A DNA stretch of 64,000 nucleotides from Canna indica (GCA_034359265.1 CP136898.1:50581501-50645500); one strand, 5' to 3'. Positions 1 to 11,243 are shown, counted from the stretch's first letter. Numbers and translations are program-made. The notes: generated by a model from the sequence alone, not told the origin.

Positions 1-188
1 GAATGAGATGAATTCGATCGAGAATGGGAGGAGTTCCGTAGAGAGCGAGAGGAGCTTCGTAGGGAGCAGGAGCTAGTGCAGCAGCGGACCCCATAGTGGC
101 ACCCGCAGTGACCAAACTTGTCGAGCCAGTTCAGTCTGGATACGAGGAGGAGGACCGGTGAGAGCCGATGATATGCAGCTCATTGTAC

Positions 189-1150
189 ATGGATTTTGTA
201 AATCTGAAGCCGCAAGTATTCACAGACACGGATCAGGCAGTGGAGGTGACGGCATTCCTAAATGACTCACAGAATATGCTCGATCTTGGAGTGTTCCTCT
301 GAGGCGATGGCGCATATAGTTGGTTGCAGCTTAGAGGCCCAGCGAAGGAGTGGCATCAATCATGAAGGACACGTAAGGGGACTCATGCATTAGCCCCTAC
401 GTGGGGAGAATTTCAGACTGCTATAATTAAAAAGTACCTACCCAGGAATGTCCGCGAAAGGCGGGCTAGGGAGTTCGAGCAGCTTCGCCAGACCGGCACT
501 ATGACGGTGTCAGAATATGAGATCAAATTCACACGATTGTCTCGTTACCACCCATCTCCAGTGGTGACTGAGACGGACCGGGTGAGGCGGTTCGTGGAGG
601 GTCTGAGGGTACATATTGGCAGACTAATACACTACACCAAGGGCACTACCTTTCTGCAGGTGGTGGATGAGGCAATGCGGAAGGAAGCCATGGTATCTAC
701 TGACCGGCAGGATGGACCAACCCGAAATAGGTTCAGGCAGCACTGTTAGGAGGATAGGCGTACCCAGTCTAGGGGGTGCCGGCACTGGGATGGCGCGGCT
801 GCAGAACCAAGGACAAGGAAATTTCAAAGGCCGTACGTGGACAGGACCACCGACGACTACTCAGAGGCCACAGTACCAGAAGGCCAAAGAGGCGAGGTGC
901 CAAAGTGCAAATAATACGGGAGGAGGCACAGAGGGGCTTGCTATAGTCTGAGTACCTATTTTGGGTGCGGCTAGCCATGCCATATTAGGAGGGACTGCCT
1001 TGCAGGTGGTCAAGCAGCGCTACCACCTAGAGGAAGAGCCCCTATGTCGGCAGCTTCAGTGGCACGGTGGACTCAGACTCAGGGGACCGGACAGCAGCGC
1101 ACGGCGTGCCCTGAAAGGCCGCCTGCTCGTGTATTTGCACTGACTCCTGA
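189..1150 (+). pseudogene. Ty3/gypsy gag remnant (capsid and zinc knuckle)
   Basis: This is a broken capsid gene of a Ty3/gypsy LTR retrotransposon. From about 189 one frame reads through the Retrotrans_gag core: VNLKPQVFTD, then GPAKEWHQS, WGEFQTAIIKKYLPRNVR, the longest open piece at 501-749 (RVRRFVEGLR) and VDEAMRKEAM. In-frame TGA stops at 300-302 and 363-365 interrupt it. Near 896-1002, in another frame, a degenerate CCHC-like block (CPKCK..GRRHRGAC, then FGCG..CHIRRDC) is what is left of the nucleocapsid zinc finger. No protease, RT or integrase follows, because sequence of a copia element begins at about 1199. The gypsy call is secure; the lineage is not. Confidence 0.8.
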
Positions 1151-1198
1151 GGGCGCAGAGGCGTACCCTGGCCGGTCATACCAGAATTGGGGTGTGAC

Positions 1199-1908
1199 AA
1201 GCCACTGTTGAACATAAGCAAGAAATGGAGAAAACTCGTTATACCTCAGCAATTGGAAGTTTGATGTATGCTATGGTGTGCACTAGATCGGACATTGCTC
1301 ATGCAGTTGATATTGTAAGTCGTTTCACTTCAAATCCAGGTAAAGAGCATTGGAATGCTATGAAATGGATTATAAGATATCTCAAAGGTACAACCAATTT
1401 GAACCTCAATTTTGGTGGTGAGAAACCTTTGCTAGTTGGTTTTGCAGATGCAGACTATGCTGGAGATGTTGATTCTTAAGGTCTACATCAGGTTACATGA
1501 TCAAATTAGCAGGTGGAGCTATAGCATGTTAGTCACAAGTGCAAAAGTGTGTTACATTGTCAACTACAGAAGCAGAGTACATTGCTGCAACAAAAGCTTG
1601 CAAAGAGTTATTATGGTTGAAGAATTTTTCTTGGAGCTTGGTTTCAAGCAAGACCGTTATGAGTTGTTCTGCGACAACTAAAGTGTTATTCACCTTGCTA
1701 AGAATTTGAGTCTCCATTTCAAATCAAAGCATATTGATATCTGTTACCATTGGATACAGGATGTGTTGGAATCAAAAGCATTGGAGTTGGTGAAAATTCA
1801 TACAGATAACAATGGTAATGATATGTTGACCAAGGCATTGTCAAATGGGAAGCTTGAAACATGTTGCTTGAGTGGCGAGGTCCTCCACTACGTCGTGAGG
1901 GGAAGATT
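1199..1908 (+). pseudogene. Ty1/copia pol 3' end (RT-RNase H region)
   Basis: This is the last part of a Ty1/copia polyprotein. 1225-1479 carries the classic block after the RT: YTSAIGSLMYAMVCTRSDIAHAV, then WNAMKWIIRYLKGT and FADADYAGD (RNase H start). The frame stops at DVDS and resumes one base over with RSTSGYMIKLAGG, so there is a frameshift near 1479. Further pieces are TLSTTEAEYIAATKACKELLWL (about 1555-1620), then HIDICYHWIQDVLESK and DMLTKALSNGKLETC (1735-1860). The 5' part (gag, integrase, most of RT) is absent. A purine-rich tract (about 1896-1906) and an LTR follow directly, as in an intact element. Confidence 0.88.
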
Positions 1909-2619
1909 TGTTGGGTTGGATCACTCCTATGTGGAGGCCGAAACCCACATGTCACCAGGGTTGTATCCCTATTATAAATAAACATAACTTGTTGAAAAAG
2001 TTAAATGTGCACTAACCGAGACCAACCACCAAGAGAGAGAAAACAAGAAAGAAAAGATGGGGGTTTTAAAGTGAGATTCACATAGATTTTTTAGCTCTAT
2101 CCAGTCTTCATCAAATGCACGATCGCATGATCAAATCTTCTCCGATCTTGTTGAAATTTTTACTGGAGGTTCCTGACTCATAGTTATTCATTCTCAACGG
2201 TAGAGATCAGATTTGGACATCTCTAGACTGCCCAGAAATTTTGTGAACACAAACTGTGTTCTCGGTGACAACATTTCTCTAACTCTTCTTGTTATTTTCA
2301 TCTTGTTAATGATTTGGGTCATTGTTGGTGACCGATTGATGCTGTAAAAGAGTTTAGATAGTGTTCTAGAGATTGTAGCTTGATTAAACTCCTTTGTACC
2401 TTGATTTCGTGATAGTGGAGTTTTTTTGGACTAGGTCCTGTGGAGGTTGTCTCTCGCTCTTTGAGAGGTGTTACCACGTTAAAAATTACGGTGTTCCTTC
2501 ATTATTTACTGCATTGATATACTGCTGCAATTATGGTTAGAATTATACTCGTTTATCCATTGGTTCTCACAAGTGATGGAAGAAGTGTTTTCCGCTGTGC
2601 ATTTGTGTTCTTCCCAACA
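1909..2619 (+). mobile_element. Ty1/copia 3' LTR
   Basis: The LTR starts TGTTGGG and ends CCCAACA, perfect 7-bp terminal inverted repeats. It sits directly after the polypurine tract GAGGGGAAGA that follows the copia pol fragment. A TATA-like TTATAAATAA lies at about 1971. Its length is 711 bp. The matching 5' LTR is not in this window, so age cannot be estimated from LTR divergence. Confidence 0.82.
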
Positions 2620-4200
2620 ATACCCACTCATTTTCATTGTCCAAATTGTGGATCTCAATTCACTCAGTAAATTAAAATTTTTGTGATTTTTTTGATGATT
2701 TTATGATTCATTTCTTAGCTTAGATGACTCATTTAAATAGTTTCAAAAATATTTAAATGGTTTTGCGGGTGGGGCGTGAAACAAGTTTAAATGACCAGTT
2801 ACAACAGTGTTAATAGGGTTAACATGATTAACGAGGCATCAACCCCATTATGAGGGATATTTTGAATTTCATTCGATTTTGGGGAATAACTCATTTTTTA
2901 TTGTGCTTTTGGGAATAAGTAGAATTTGTATTCTGCTTTGAGAAAATCGCTGATTAAGAGTTTGTACCGTCTATTTTTTTTGTATAACCACACGTGTCAT
3001 CCCAATATGGCTACAAGTATAGAAAGTGCGGTTGAATATCAAATAATTTTATCAAAAATATAAACATTATTTGTTAATCCATCTAAACTGAGAAAAAGAA
3101 CTCATTAAATGCATCAATATTACGAAATAATATACAATAAGATTATGTTGACCCATTAGCTAATAGTTTAGTGGTTAGACATTCGAGCAAGTTACCAATA
3201 TATCATTCTAACACTTTGTGCATCTATTTCTGTGTCTATATACACCTTCTAATGTGCCTTGTGCGTTTATAATAAGGTTACAAGAAATATAGGGCGGTAT
3301 TTGATTGAGCCTCGGTAATCAAATTTTTTTGCCTATATCCTGCTTCCCTCTCACTTTTTTTCTATTTTTCTGCCTTATTTTATCACGCCCCTTTTAGATG
3401 TCCATGAATTGGACTCAGCGTGGACTAATCATCTTCATGTCATGTGTGGGCATAGTCTAAAGGTTTTTAAAATTGATCCAACCTAAAAGTCTAGACACTC
3501 AAGCTCTAGGCAGGCTCAAGCTAGCCCGGCCCGGATATAATTAAAAATTAATTTTAGAAATAAAAACAATTTTACAAAATAAATAATTAATTAAAATATA
3601 CTATCAAATATAAATTATTACTACATTAATAGTAAGATAATTAAAACCTTAAAAATAATTAGTTATTTTAAGTATTTAAAAAATTTAATTATTAATTGAC
3701 ATATTTAAAAAATAACAATTATAACATCGACCTGTCTTTGAGCTTGGACTCAAGCCACATGCCCTAGAGAAGCTGCCCAGCCTGGTCCACTAAAATGGAC
3801 GGGTCGAGTTTGGTCTGCCCCATTGCTACTTTTGCTCTTTTTTTCCTTCCTTCTCTATGCTTGTGCGCTAGCTCTATAATTTCTTCCATTTTTTTTCTAT
3901 TCTTCTCTAACTTCAGAACTACTATTTCTTCTCCTTAAGTCCAAATCTATTCTCTCTCAACAGATTTTGCTTTTATCTTTAACTTATAAGTATTTAATTT
4001 TAAATTTAAAATAATCATTTATTTTGTATATGATTATATTTATAATACTAATACTGGTAATATTAATTTGTACATGTAGAGGTCACTATGATAACGAAGA
4101 TGAGAAAAATGAAAAATAGTCCAAATTTGATTTTTGTTTACATGCAATGACATGTCACTTGAAGTTAATCATCCCTGGTAACTACAAAATTGGCTTTTGT
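2620..4200. other. AT-rich intergenic spacer, no gene seen
   Basis: There are no coding stretches with recognisable motifs. At about 3160-3190 the sequence TAGTTTAGTGGTTAG resembles a tRNA-type A box, but I see no convincing B box. About 3490-3820 holds CAAGCTCTAGGCAGGCTCAAG and a loosely inverted GAGCTTGGACTCAAGCC around an AT-rich core. This could be an old MITE, but the boundaries are not clear. Confidence 0.4.
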
Positions 4201-4223
4201 AGTCACACACTAATTTACAAACA

Positions 4224-6498
4224 CTATAATTTACATACAAGTATAGAAGCAAGCAGATGATCAGAAGCTCCGCTAATTTTAGCTCCCTTTATCATAGCAT
4301 TTGACACATAGGATAGAGCTTCCTCAGTTATAACTTCACCAGGAATCAAGACAGGAATACCAGGTGGGTATGGGTAGACTAACTCTCCACATATCTCCCC
4401 AATGCTCTTTCTGATGTTTACTCTCTCTTTTTTTGCAAAAAAAGCATCCCTAGGACTTAGTTGCATAGAAGAGTGGATAATTGGAGCAGAAACAGAGTTC
4501 CCTGCATTAGATTTTTGTTTGCCTTCTTGGAAGAATTTCCTGGACAAGTATTTTACTCCACTAATAAGCCTTTGAACATCTCTCTTGCTAGTCCCTAGGT
4601 TGATTGCAAATGTTAGTGATTGGGTTCCTACAAGCTCAGGTATTATATGGTGTTTTTCACTCAATATTTTATCTGCTAGGTAGCCCGACATATGCAGCTG
4701 TGAGACACCAACAGTGATGCGCAAGGGATCAATAGCAGGAAAATGAGAAAGAAAGTTAGATGAATCCAACAAGGAGATTCCTGAAATTTTTCCTATTTCA
4801 TGTCTGATTTCCAAAGATAAATCCACAGCATTTGTAAATATGGTATCTCGATTTTCCCCTATTTGAGCTCTTGCAGCATCTAATGACGCAAGTAGTAGAT
4901 GGCTTGGACTGGAGCTCTGTAGCATTTGAAGGCATTTGCTCATTCTCTCCCTGTTTATAAGATCCCCAGATATGTGTAACATTGACGACTGTGTTAGAGA
5001 AGATAGAACCTTGTGGGTTGACTGAACAGCAAGATCTGCACCCTGTTCAAGTGCAGTGCTCGGGAAGTTGGGATGAAACCCAAAATGAGCACCATGTGCT
5101 TCATCCACTATCACAGGAATGCCTCGCGAGTGACAAAGTTGAATGATCTCACTCAAATTACTGCATATGCCATGGTAAGTTGGAGAGGTGACCAAAACCG
5201 CAGCTGCTGTTTTTCCAGCTACCTCCAATTCTTTTATAGTTGTTTCAACTTGCAGTGGTGTAACTCCACCAGCAATATCCCAATGAGAATTATACTCTGG
5301 GAAAATGTACTTTGGTAATGCACCAGACATAACCAGACCCGAAGTTGCGGAAATATGTGAATTCCGAGGCAGAATGAGTATATCACCAGGGGAACAAGTA
5401 GCCATTACTGAAGCCTGTATGCCACAAGTGGTGCCTCCAACAAGAAATCGTGTCTCAGATGCCCCAAATAGTTTTGCTGCTTGTGTCTGGGCATCCAGAA
5501 TGGCTCCCTTCGGCGAGAACAAATCGTCCAACTCTGGAAGTTCAGGTAGGTCATGTATAAAAGATCCTAGACCAATAAGTTTGGACAATATGGCAGGAGC
5601 TGCTTTCCCTCTGTTATGTCCGGGGAAGTGAAAACAAGCAACATCTTCTGCAGCGGTAGACTTTAGGGCCTCAACTAATGGTGCAGAATGTCTCTCAAAT
5701 AATTCTGGAGGATCAGCCAGAATAGTATCAGGGCTTGATGTTCCTCGCATGTTCATTAATTTCATGAATTTCTTCCTCTTATACATTGAGATCCTCTCCT
5801 GTCACAGATTTGGAAAACTTAGTAAAACCTTTAATTCCAGTTTACTAACCTGACTAATTAGAGGCCCAAGTAAATTACTACTTCTAATAAGCAAATATTA
5901 ATATTCTACGTAAACCTTGGGCAGAATAATTCAGGTGAACTCAAAATATAACTTTTCATTAGCAAAGTCTAGAAAAATAAAATAACAAACCCTCATTTAT
6001 CTCCATATTTACCCTCACTAGCAAAGTCCAAGCAACCGGTGATCAAAATCTGCCTTCCTTTATTCCCTCACCCTACTAGTCTTCTCGTCTTCGTAAGCTT
6101 TACAGTCACAACCATACTTTGAGAAACCGGCGCATTCCGATCAGATTTTTGCCAAGAAATCGGTTTAAATAACTGGAAATCGTCCTGAAACGGTAGAATC
6201 TGTCGAGAACCCTATTGGAAACTCGCTGGAATCTTGAAAATCGTCAGACACATACAAGAATCGGCTGGACCGGCATGCATTGGGGATTTCCAGTAAATCC
6301 ACACCGGATGACAAGAACAGGAGGAATCGGAGATATTAAAAGGACGAAGGGAACGGCAAAACTCCAAACCGAAAGGGAAGAAAAAACTCTCACCTGCTTG
6401 TCGCCAGGCCGCTCGCCGGTCACCGCTCGTCTCACACCGGAGGCTGGACGCCGGACGCCGGTCACCCCTTGACACGTTGCCGCCATCATGGGAAGCAT
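4224..6498 (-). CDS. Orn/Lys/Arg decarboxylase, prokaryote-type PLP fold I (two exons inferred)
   Basis: This is a PLP-dependent basic amino acid decarboxylase of the bacterial-type family, expected to make a polyamine precursor from Orn, Lys or Arg. Exon 2 (5798-4224) holds the whole enzyme: FPGHNRG near the start, the PLP aspartate in VDEAHGAHFG, the Schiff-base lysine in QSTHKVLSSLTQ (codon 5012-5010), and the C-terminal domain motif ELVYPYPPGIPVLIPGE. I infer exon 1 at 6498-6394: ATG, an Arg/Ala/Thr-rich 35-residue lead, then a strong donor (CAAGCAG/GTGAGAG). The 595-bp intron ends CTGTGACAG, and both splice sites are phase 0, giving four extra codons before the ATG at 5786. The product is 559 aa with D267 and K298. 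The lead looks like a plastid transit peptide, but targeting is inference. Substrate cannot be read from sequence. No frameshift or stop is seen, so this looks like a live host gene. Confidence 0.85.
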
Positions 6499-6877
6499 CG
6501 CGTGCGCGACGTTGCTGCTACTGCTGCTGCCTGTGCAGCCAGAGATGAGATAAATTTTTCGGTCGGCCCCTATTAATTTAACAAACCTTAATTATCGGCA
6601 TTACAATAGGTCAAATAGAAAAAATACATTTGGCAGCTGATCTGCTCTGCGATCACACGTACGCTTGGGGGACTTATCCACAGAAATAAAGAAATGATAA
6701 AACTAGCTGTGGGCTCCCACTGAAAACTCTTCCTATAGGCTTTTCCCCTGTTTCTGCAATGGATAAGCTCGAGACGGATTACTTACTTTAGGATATAAAC
6801 CCCTCTTCTTCCCACTTCACTCTCCACTCTTCTCCTTCTCTCTGCTAAGTGCTAGCTGCAATTACCAATTACCAACG
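6499..6877. promoter_or_regulatory. Shared intergenic promoter region between divergent genes
   Basis: 379 bp separate the decarboxylase start (minus) from the first small gene (plus). For the plus gene a TATA box, GGATATAAACCCC, sits at about 6792-6801, 84 bp before its ATG, followed by a CT-rich leader. A CACACGTACG element with an ACGT core lies near 6655. No clear TATA was found for the minus gene, whose upstream is CTG/CAG-rich. Confidence 0.5.
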
Positions 6878-7129
6878 ATGTCCAACTTGGTGGATATGTG
6901 GACGGCGGAGATGGCCAAGCTGCGCGAGAAGAGCCGCGCGGCGCTGGCGAGCCCGAGGTCGACGGAGATGGAGCGAGCCAGAGAACTCAACGAGTTTTCC
7001 ATGGCCAGCGAACCGGAGGAGCTCTCGCTCGGATACCCAGCGCTGAGCCAGGCGATCCGGATGAAGCCCCCGTCTCTGCGGATGACCGACGCGGCCGTCT
7101 CCTTGCTCGTCGACTGCTTCAGCCCTTGA
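6878..7129 (+). CDS. Small plant protein, copy 1 of a tandem pair
   Basis: This is an 83-aa protein of unknown function. It begins MSNLVDMWTAEMAKLREKSR, a short amphipathic block. The middle is variable and Ser/Glu-rich, and the end is DAAVSLLVDCFSP. The same two end blocks recur in the gene at 7607-7837, so the pair is a tandem duplication and the conserved ends mark a real family. There is no signal peptide, membrane segment or cysteine pattern. From memory the layout resembles small stress- or defence-induced plant proteins of the Arabidopsis AT1G19020 kind, but I could not verify that. A TATA box lies 84 bp upstream. Coding is GC-rich in an AT-rich setting, as for a functional gene. The gene is intronless. 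Confidence 0.72.
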   Translation: MSNLVDMWTAEMAKLREKSRAALASPRSTEMERARELNEFSMASEPEELSLGYPALSQAIRMKPPSLRMTDAAVSLLVDCFSP

Positions 7130-7548
7130 TGAGATGACTGCTTTAACGAAGATGTTGTGTATATATGTATATGAGTGTCAGAGTGCTTTGTATATTTTGC
7201 TACATGTAATTATTCTACCAGCTGGATGAACTGATTTGCTTGAAGAGAGTATTCTGTGATGACGATTATGTAATCATGCAATAGCTATTATTGTAGGTCA
7301 ATGAATAATAGCAGTAAACAATATTATAACCGTGATTGGGTTCCTAGCTACTCCGCTAATATATATGCCTTTTGAACATATCTCTGCTGCTGGTCGAGAT
7401 CTATTTTTATAACCCTTCAAGTAGCAGACGCATGGCAAGATGACAGCAAAAGGCGGTCCCAGTGACTGCCTTTTTTTGGAAGGTAGCCCGTCTACGTTAC
7501 GAATGGATAAGAGCGTCCATTTCATTCTATTTCTGCCTCCCTGCCCGC

Positions 7549-7558
7549 CCTATAAACA
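7549..7558 (+). promoter_or_regulatory. TATA box of second small gene
   Basis: CCTATAAACA lies 56 bp upstream of the ATG at 7607. It closely resembles the ATATAAACCC box of the first copy, which supports separate promoters for the two duplicates rather than read-through. Confidence 0.55.
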
Positions 7559-7606
7559 ATCCCCAATCCCTTAATCCTTCCTTTCCAAAGCGCGGAGAAG
7601 AGAAGG

Positions 7607-7837
7607 ATGTCGAGCCTCGTCGACATATGGACGGACGAGTTCGCCAGGCTGCGTGAGAAGAGCGACGGCTCAAATCCCAAGCCGCCTGCAACATCAGCAG
7701 CTGCACAGCAGAGAGGAGACGGTACCGGTACGGCCGAGCCTACTCCGAGAAACAAGGATGCGGAGAAGGGCTGCCGTCGCGAGAACTTCTCCGAGACGGC
7801 CGTCTTCATGCTCATGGATCGTTTTACGCCCATGTAA
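7607..7837 (+). CDS. Small plant protein, copy 2 of a tandem pair
   Basis: This is a 76-aa paralogue of the gene at 6878. It starts MSSLVDIWTDEFARLREKSD, matching copy 1 at most of the first 18 positions, and ends FSETAVFMLMDRFTPM, matching copy 1's DAAVSLLVDCFSP block. The middle (Ser/Pro/Thr/Gly-rich) is unrelated in sequence and length, so only the two ends are under constraint. It has its own TATA box, no intron, and lies 477 bp after the end of copy 1 on the same strand. Function is unknown. A role as a small adaptor with two short binding motifs would fit, but this is inference. Confidence 0.7.
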   Translation: MSSLVDIWTDEFARLREKSDGSNPKPPATSAAAQQRGDGTGTAEPTPRNKDAEKGCRRENFSETAVFMLMDRFTPM

Positions 7838-7839
7838 AT

Positions 7840-9300
7840 TGGTGATTTTGTAGCTTTCGTCCTGCAGATGAGATGTTTGATGTCTTTTCTCTGAGAGCAA
7901 TTGCTCTTCTTGTCATATATATATATATATACAAGGAAAAATCTACAGCTTTGCGCTTCTTAATGACTTTAGCTTGACTTTAAGCTAATTATTGCTTAAA
8001 AATATTCTTGTGCTCTTCTATGTATCGAATTATTTAAAAATTCTCATAAAGATTTCGGTTTGAGAGGTATTTGTTGAGCACATCAAGTACGTTGAGGTCA
8101 AAAGTGTATCTTCCAAATGGGCCACTTAAGATACACAAATGAATCAGGTGGGTTGAAGTTTCCAATGAACGCAAGCATCTATCGTTAATTACCTTGGAGG
8201 TATCAGGCGGAACATAACATTGAAATGCAAAGAAAAGTATGGCATAGTTAATTTAAATTTTATTGCTTGGATATTTCAGATTACAGGACTCAATTAAACA
8301 TTTGTAGAGAATTAATAATCTAAGATATTTAAATCAATTATTAGGGGTGATCGGGTTCGAATAGTTTGTATTTTTCATGATATTCGGAGCCTATTATATA
8401 TAGGACCGGTTCCTAAATTTTGGACTCGAACTCAATCCATTGAGACCTAGAATCAGATCCTACCAGAAACCTATGGTGTAGTATAAGTTTCGGATCATCC
8501 TATTGAAATATGTTCATTTATAGATTCCAGGGTATAGGTTCCGGATATCCTATTGGAATTTATTCATTTAAAGGTTGCAATGTACAAGTTCCGAGTATCG
8601 ATTCTGGGTACCCGATATATTGGATTTGGATCGAAATCGATTTTAATCGATTCATTAATTTTTATCTCGAATCCTACCCGAATTTAATTCGGATCTACCT
8701 GGAACTTATCCGATTGGGTAGGTTCCGACTAATTCTAAATTTATCTGATATCCATGCACATAATATGGGAATTGAAATTTGTAGAAAGGTAAGCAAACTC
8801 ATTAATTTATTTTCCTTGTAGCTTGGTTGGACAAGGTGTCTATCTACATAAAAGATATGTGAATTTGGCCCATTTACAGGATATTTGAAGTCTACAAAAG
8901 TGGGAAGTACTTGGATATTCTATCCAGAGGGAAATTGAGAAATTTAATGCATTTGCAAGGGACTTGAAACCTCCAAATGGTGGAAAAAGACTTTTGTGCT
9001 TGATGGGATGAAATGTCCTAAGAGGAATTCGGAAGTTTTGAACCTCAAACCTACAAATAATAGAAATTATTTGGTTGGACATAGTGTCCATCTAAATGGA
9101 TTTGGGATTTTTTTAAAATCCTCCATAGGGGAGTTGAAAAAAAGACATTTATACCTCATTTGGTTGCTATAATTTTCGGTAGAAATTAGCTATATGTAGT
9201 AGATATATTTCTTTTACTTTGCAAGAAATACAACTTCGTGAAATTGATAGTAAGTAATTTACTTAGGAGGATAAGTAGCACAAGGAGCATTGTATTTGGA
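7840..9300. other. Intergenic spacer with short repeats, no gene seen
   Basis: Mostly AT-rich. At about 8485-8590 an imperfect direct repeat of roughly 50 bp occurs twice (ATCCTATTGRAATWTRTTCATTTA). TTGGTTGGACA followed by GTGTC and ATCTA occurs at about 8824 and again at about 9071. Some reading frames near 8830-9060 look vaguely leucine-rich, but no repeat register holds, so I do not call a resistance-gene fragment. Confidence 0.35.
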
Positions 9301-10530
9301 AAGAAAAGATAATTGGACAAATTATGGAAGATGACCCGTTTCGGATAAACGCGTCAAAAATGGCCTCGTATATAATTTTAACAAAAATTAGACAAATTTT
9401 GCCACAAGTGGACCAAAAAGCCCTTCCACTTAGCCGACCCTCACCCGCCGCTTATTGCCTCCTATTTTGGCACTCTCGCTGCTTTAGGGCGTCATTTACA
9501 AATAAAAAATGCGGATCAGTGCCGTCTTCCATCTCTTCCCCTCTTCCATCTTTTTCATCTCTTTCACCTTGATTAGATTATCATCTCTCTTATTATTTCT
9601 CATTCTTTTTGGTTTAGTATAAAGTATCATTGTTGTCTCATCGCCAACTCATCGCCGACCCATCGCCGACCAATAAGTAGATCAAATATCATCAAGGTTT
9701 GTTTCGTGTTGTCATATCGTAACACATGCTCTTGGTTTTGCTGTTGGTTTTTCCTGATCATGTTTTTCTAAATCGGGGGTTTTGTTGGTTTCTAGATCGA
9801 GGATATGATGTGTCATTGATGTCTTATATGGGGTGTTTCTAGGGTGTACCGGCTTGTTCTAGGTCGTTCTTCCTTTGTTTTGTGATGGTTTGTTATCTCT
9901 TTGATTGGTATGGGGTGTAAGGTTGTATTCGAGATGTCCGGAGTGTTTCGGAATGTTCTTCCCGGGGTGTGATGTCTGCGCGGGAGAATTCCAGAGAACA
10001 CCTCGAACACCCGAAAAATCTCAGAATATCCCGGTAGATATTTCTGGAAACACCTGCCCACACCTCACACATCGGGTGGAACATATCGAACATCTCGGAA
10101 CATCCCGAACAACCCGGAACACCCCGGTAGATAAACACACCCCGTCCAAAACCTTATTTGTACGTCATTGACAACACTTTGTGATTTGAATTAATAATTT
10201 TGATTGATTTCAGCCATGTGAGGAAGATTCAGCTTTACCTTGCATACGGGGGTCATTGGGTCGATGGTAATTACAATGGTGGTGATCTATCCATGTGGGG
10301 TATGTGATTTGACTTTTGCTGGTTTGATGAAGATTGTGGAAGACAGTGTTGGTGTGAACTCACATAATCAAGAAGTGCTGCTCCGGATATAGTTACTAAA
10401 AAATGAAAAGTAGGAATTTCGGTTATACGTATTAGTAATGATGGTGAGCTATCTAGAATTATGGGGTTTTGTAAATTAGCTATTAGGGTGTTTGTGACCA
10501 CCAAGGAACAAGAACGACAAAATTTGACAT
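9300..10530 (+). mobile_element. 5' part of a Mutator-like element (MULE)
   Basis: The region contains a CT-rich leader (about 9530-9600), a likely 5' UTR intron whose acceptor TTGATTTCAG ends just before an ATG at about 10214, and then a MURA N-terminal exon (separate entry). At about 10530 it gives way to Ty3/gypsy sequence. The left boundary and the TIR were not identified; 9300 is a guess at where unique sequence ends. Confidence 0.5.
10213..10530 (+). pseudogene. MURA transposase N-terminal fragment
   Basis: The translation reads KIQLYLAYGGHWVDGNYNGGD in one frame, then LTFAGLMKIVEDSVGVNS in the next, then NDGELSRIMGF..LAIRVFVTTKEQE in a third. This is the N-terminal domain of plant MuDR-type transposases, which is known for the pattern of a Y-x-GG-W block, a (T/D)F-x-x-L block and a VFVTTKE end. 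At least two frameshifts and a stop break it. The catalytic DDE domain is missing, so it is dead. Confidence 0.72.
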
Positions 10531-10649
10531 AAAGGTCTCTTAGGGAACTTCTAAGAATACAATTGTATAGGAAGTTGCAACTGCTATAACAACTGCCTTA
10601 ATTAGCAAAGTAAAAACTAAAATAAAACATACGTAAACACAAGTGGCAC

Positions 10650-11243
10650 ATACCTTGGGAAGAAAATACCCAAGCTGACCTACTATCTAAGCTCGCTAGC
10701 ACCAAGGAACCTCAAAACAACGGGTCGGTCATACAACAAATCCTCGGCTAGTCAAGCATCCGAATGGCAGGCACCTCAGCCGAAGTCCATGCAGTCGAGC
10801 AAACCACTGATTGGATGACCCCTTACATAATCTACCTTAGACGAGGGGATATGCCGAAGAATACCTCCAATCCAAACAAATCTAGGAGGACGACAAGCTA
10901 CAACACCCTTCTCAATGATCAACTCTAGCATAAGTACATGATGAATATGTAGCAATCACATCGGAGGAAGATCCTTGAAAACGAAGATCCTCCTGGCAGG
11001 ATATTTTTGGTCAACCATGAAAACAAACTACAGACTATACGTTAAAAAGTGTGACAAGTGACACAGATTCTCTGAAGTCTCACAATAGCATCCCGAGCCA
11101 CTGCATAGCTTGGAAGTCAGCTGGCCCATTTTATAAGTGGGGCACCAGCCTCCTCGGCCCATTCCCTCAAGCACCGGGACAGATCAAATATTTGGTAGTA
11201 GCGATTGACTACTTCACCAAGTGGATAGAGAGGCTGAACCCCT
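10650..11243 (+). pseudogene. Ty3/gypsy RNase H end to integrase start (Tat-like)
   Basis: From about 10670 the reading NTQADLLSKLAS marks the end of RNase H. WMTPYIIYLRRGDMP (about 10815) is the linker typical of plant Tat-lineage gypsy elements. The integrase follows at 11100-11243: PFYKWGTSLLGPFPQAPGQ and VVAIDYFTKWIE, with the first catalytic aspartate. The reading is cut at 11243 by the insertion of a copia element and resumes at 20086. Several stops are present, so this is a dead copy. Confidence 0.8.
11239..11243 (+). repeat. Target site duplication CCCCT, left copy
   Basis: CCCCT directly precedes the 5' LTR and is repeated at 20086-20090 directly after the 3' LTR. A 5-bp duplication is the normal product of LTR-retrotransposon integration. 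With the element removed, the gypsy integrase reads on as WIERLNPL-SSITTKKVRKF. Confidence 0.85.

Noticed and set aside
3150..3260. tRNA gene or SINE from the TAGTTTAGTGGTTAG string.
   Set aside because: Only an A-box-like sequence; no B box at the right distance and no cloverleaf.
5073..5631. Plus-strand ORFs opposite the decarboxylase.
   Set aside because: They are antisense shadows of an intact, motif-complete enzyme gene.
8830..9100. Possible leucine-rich-repeat resistance gene fragment.
   Set aside because: Some Leu/Asn-rich reading but no stable repeat spacing and many stops.
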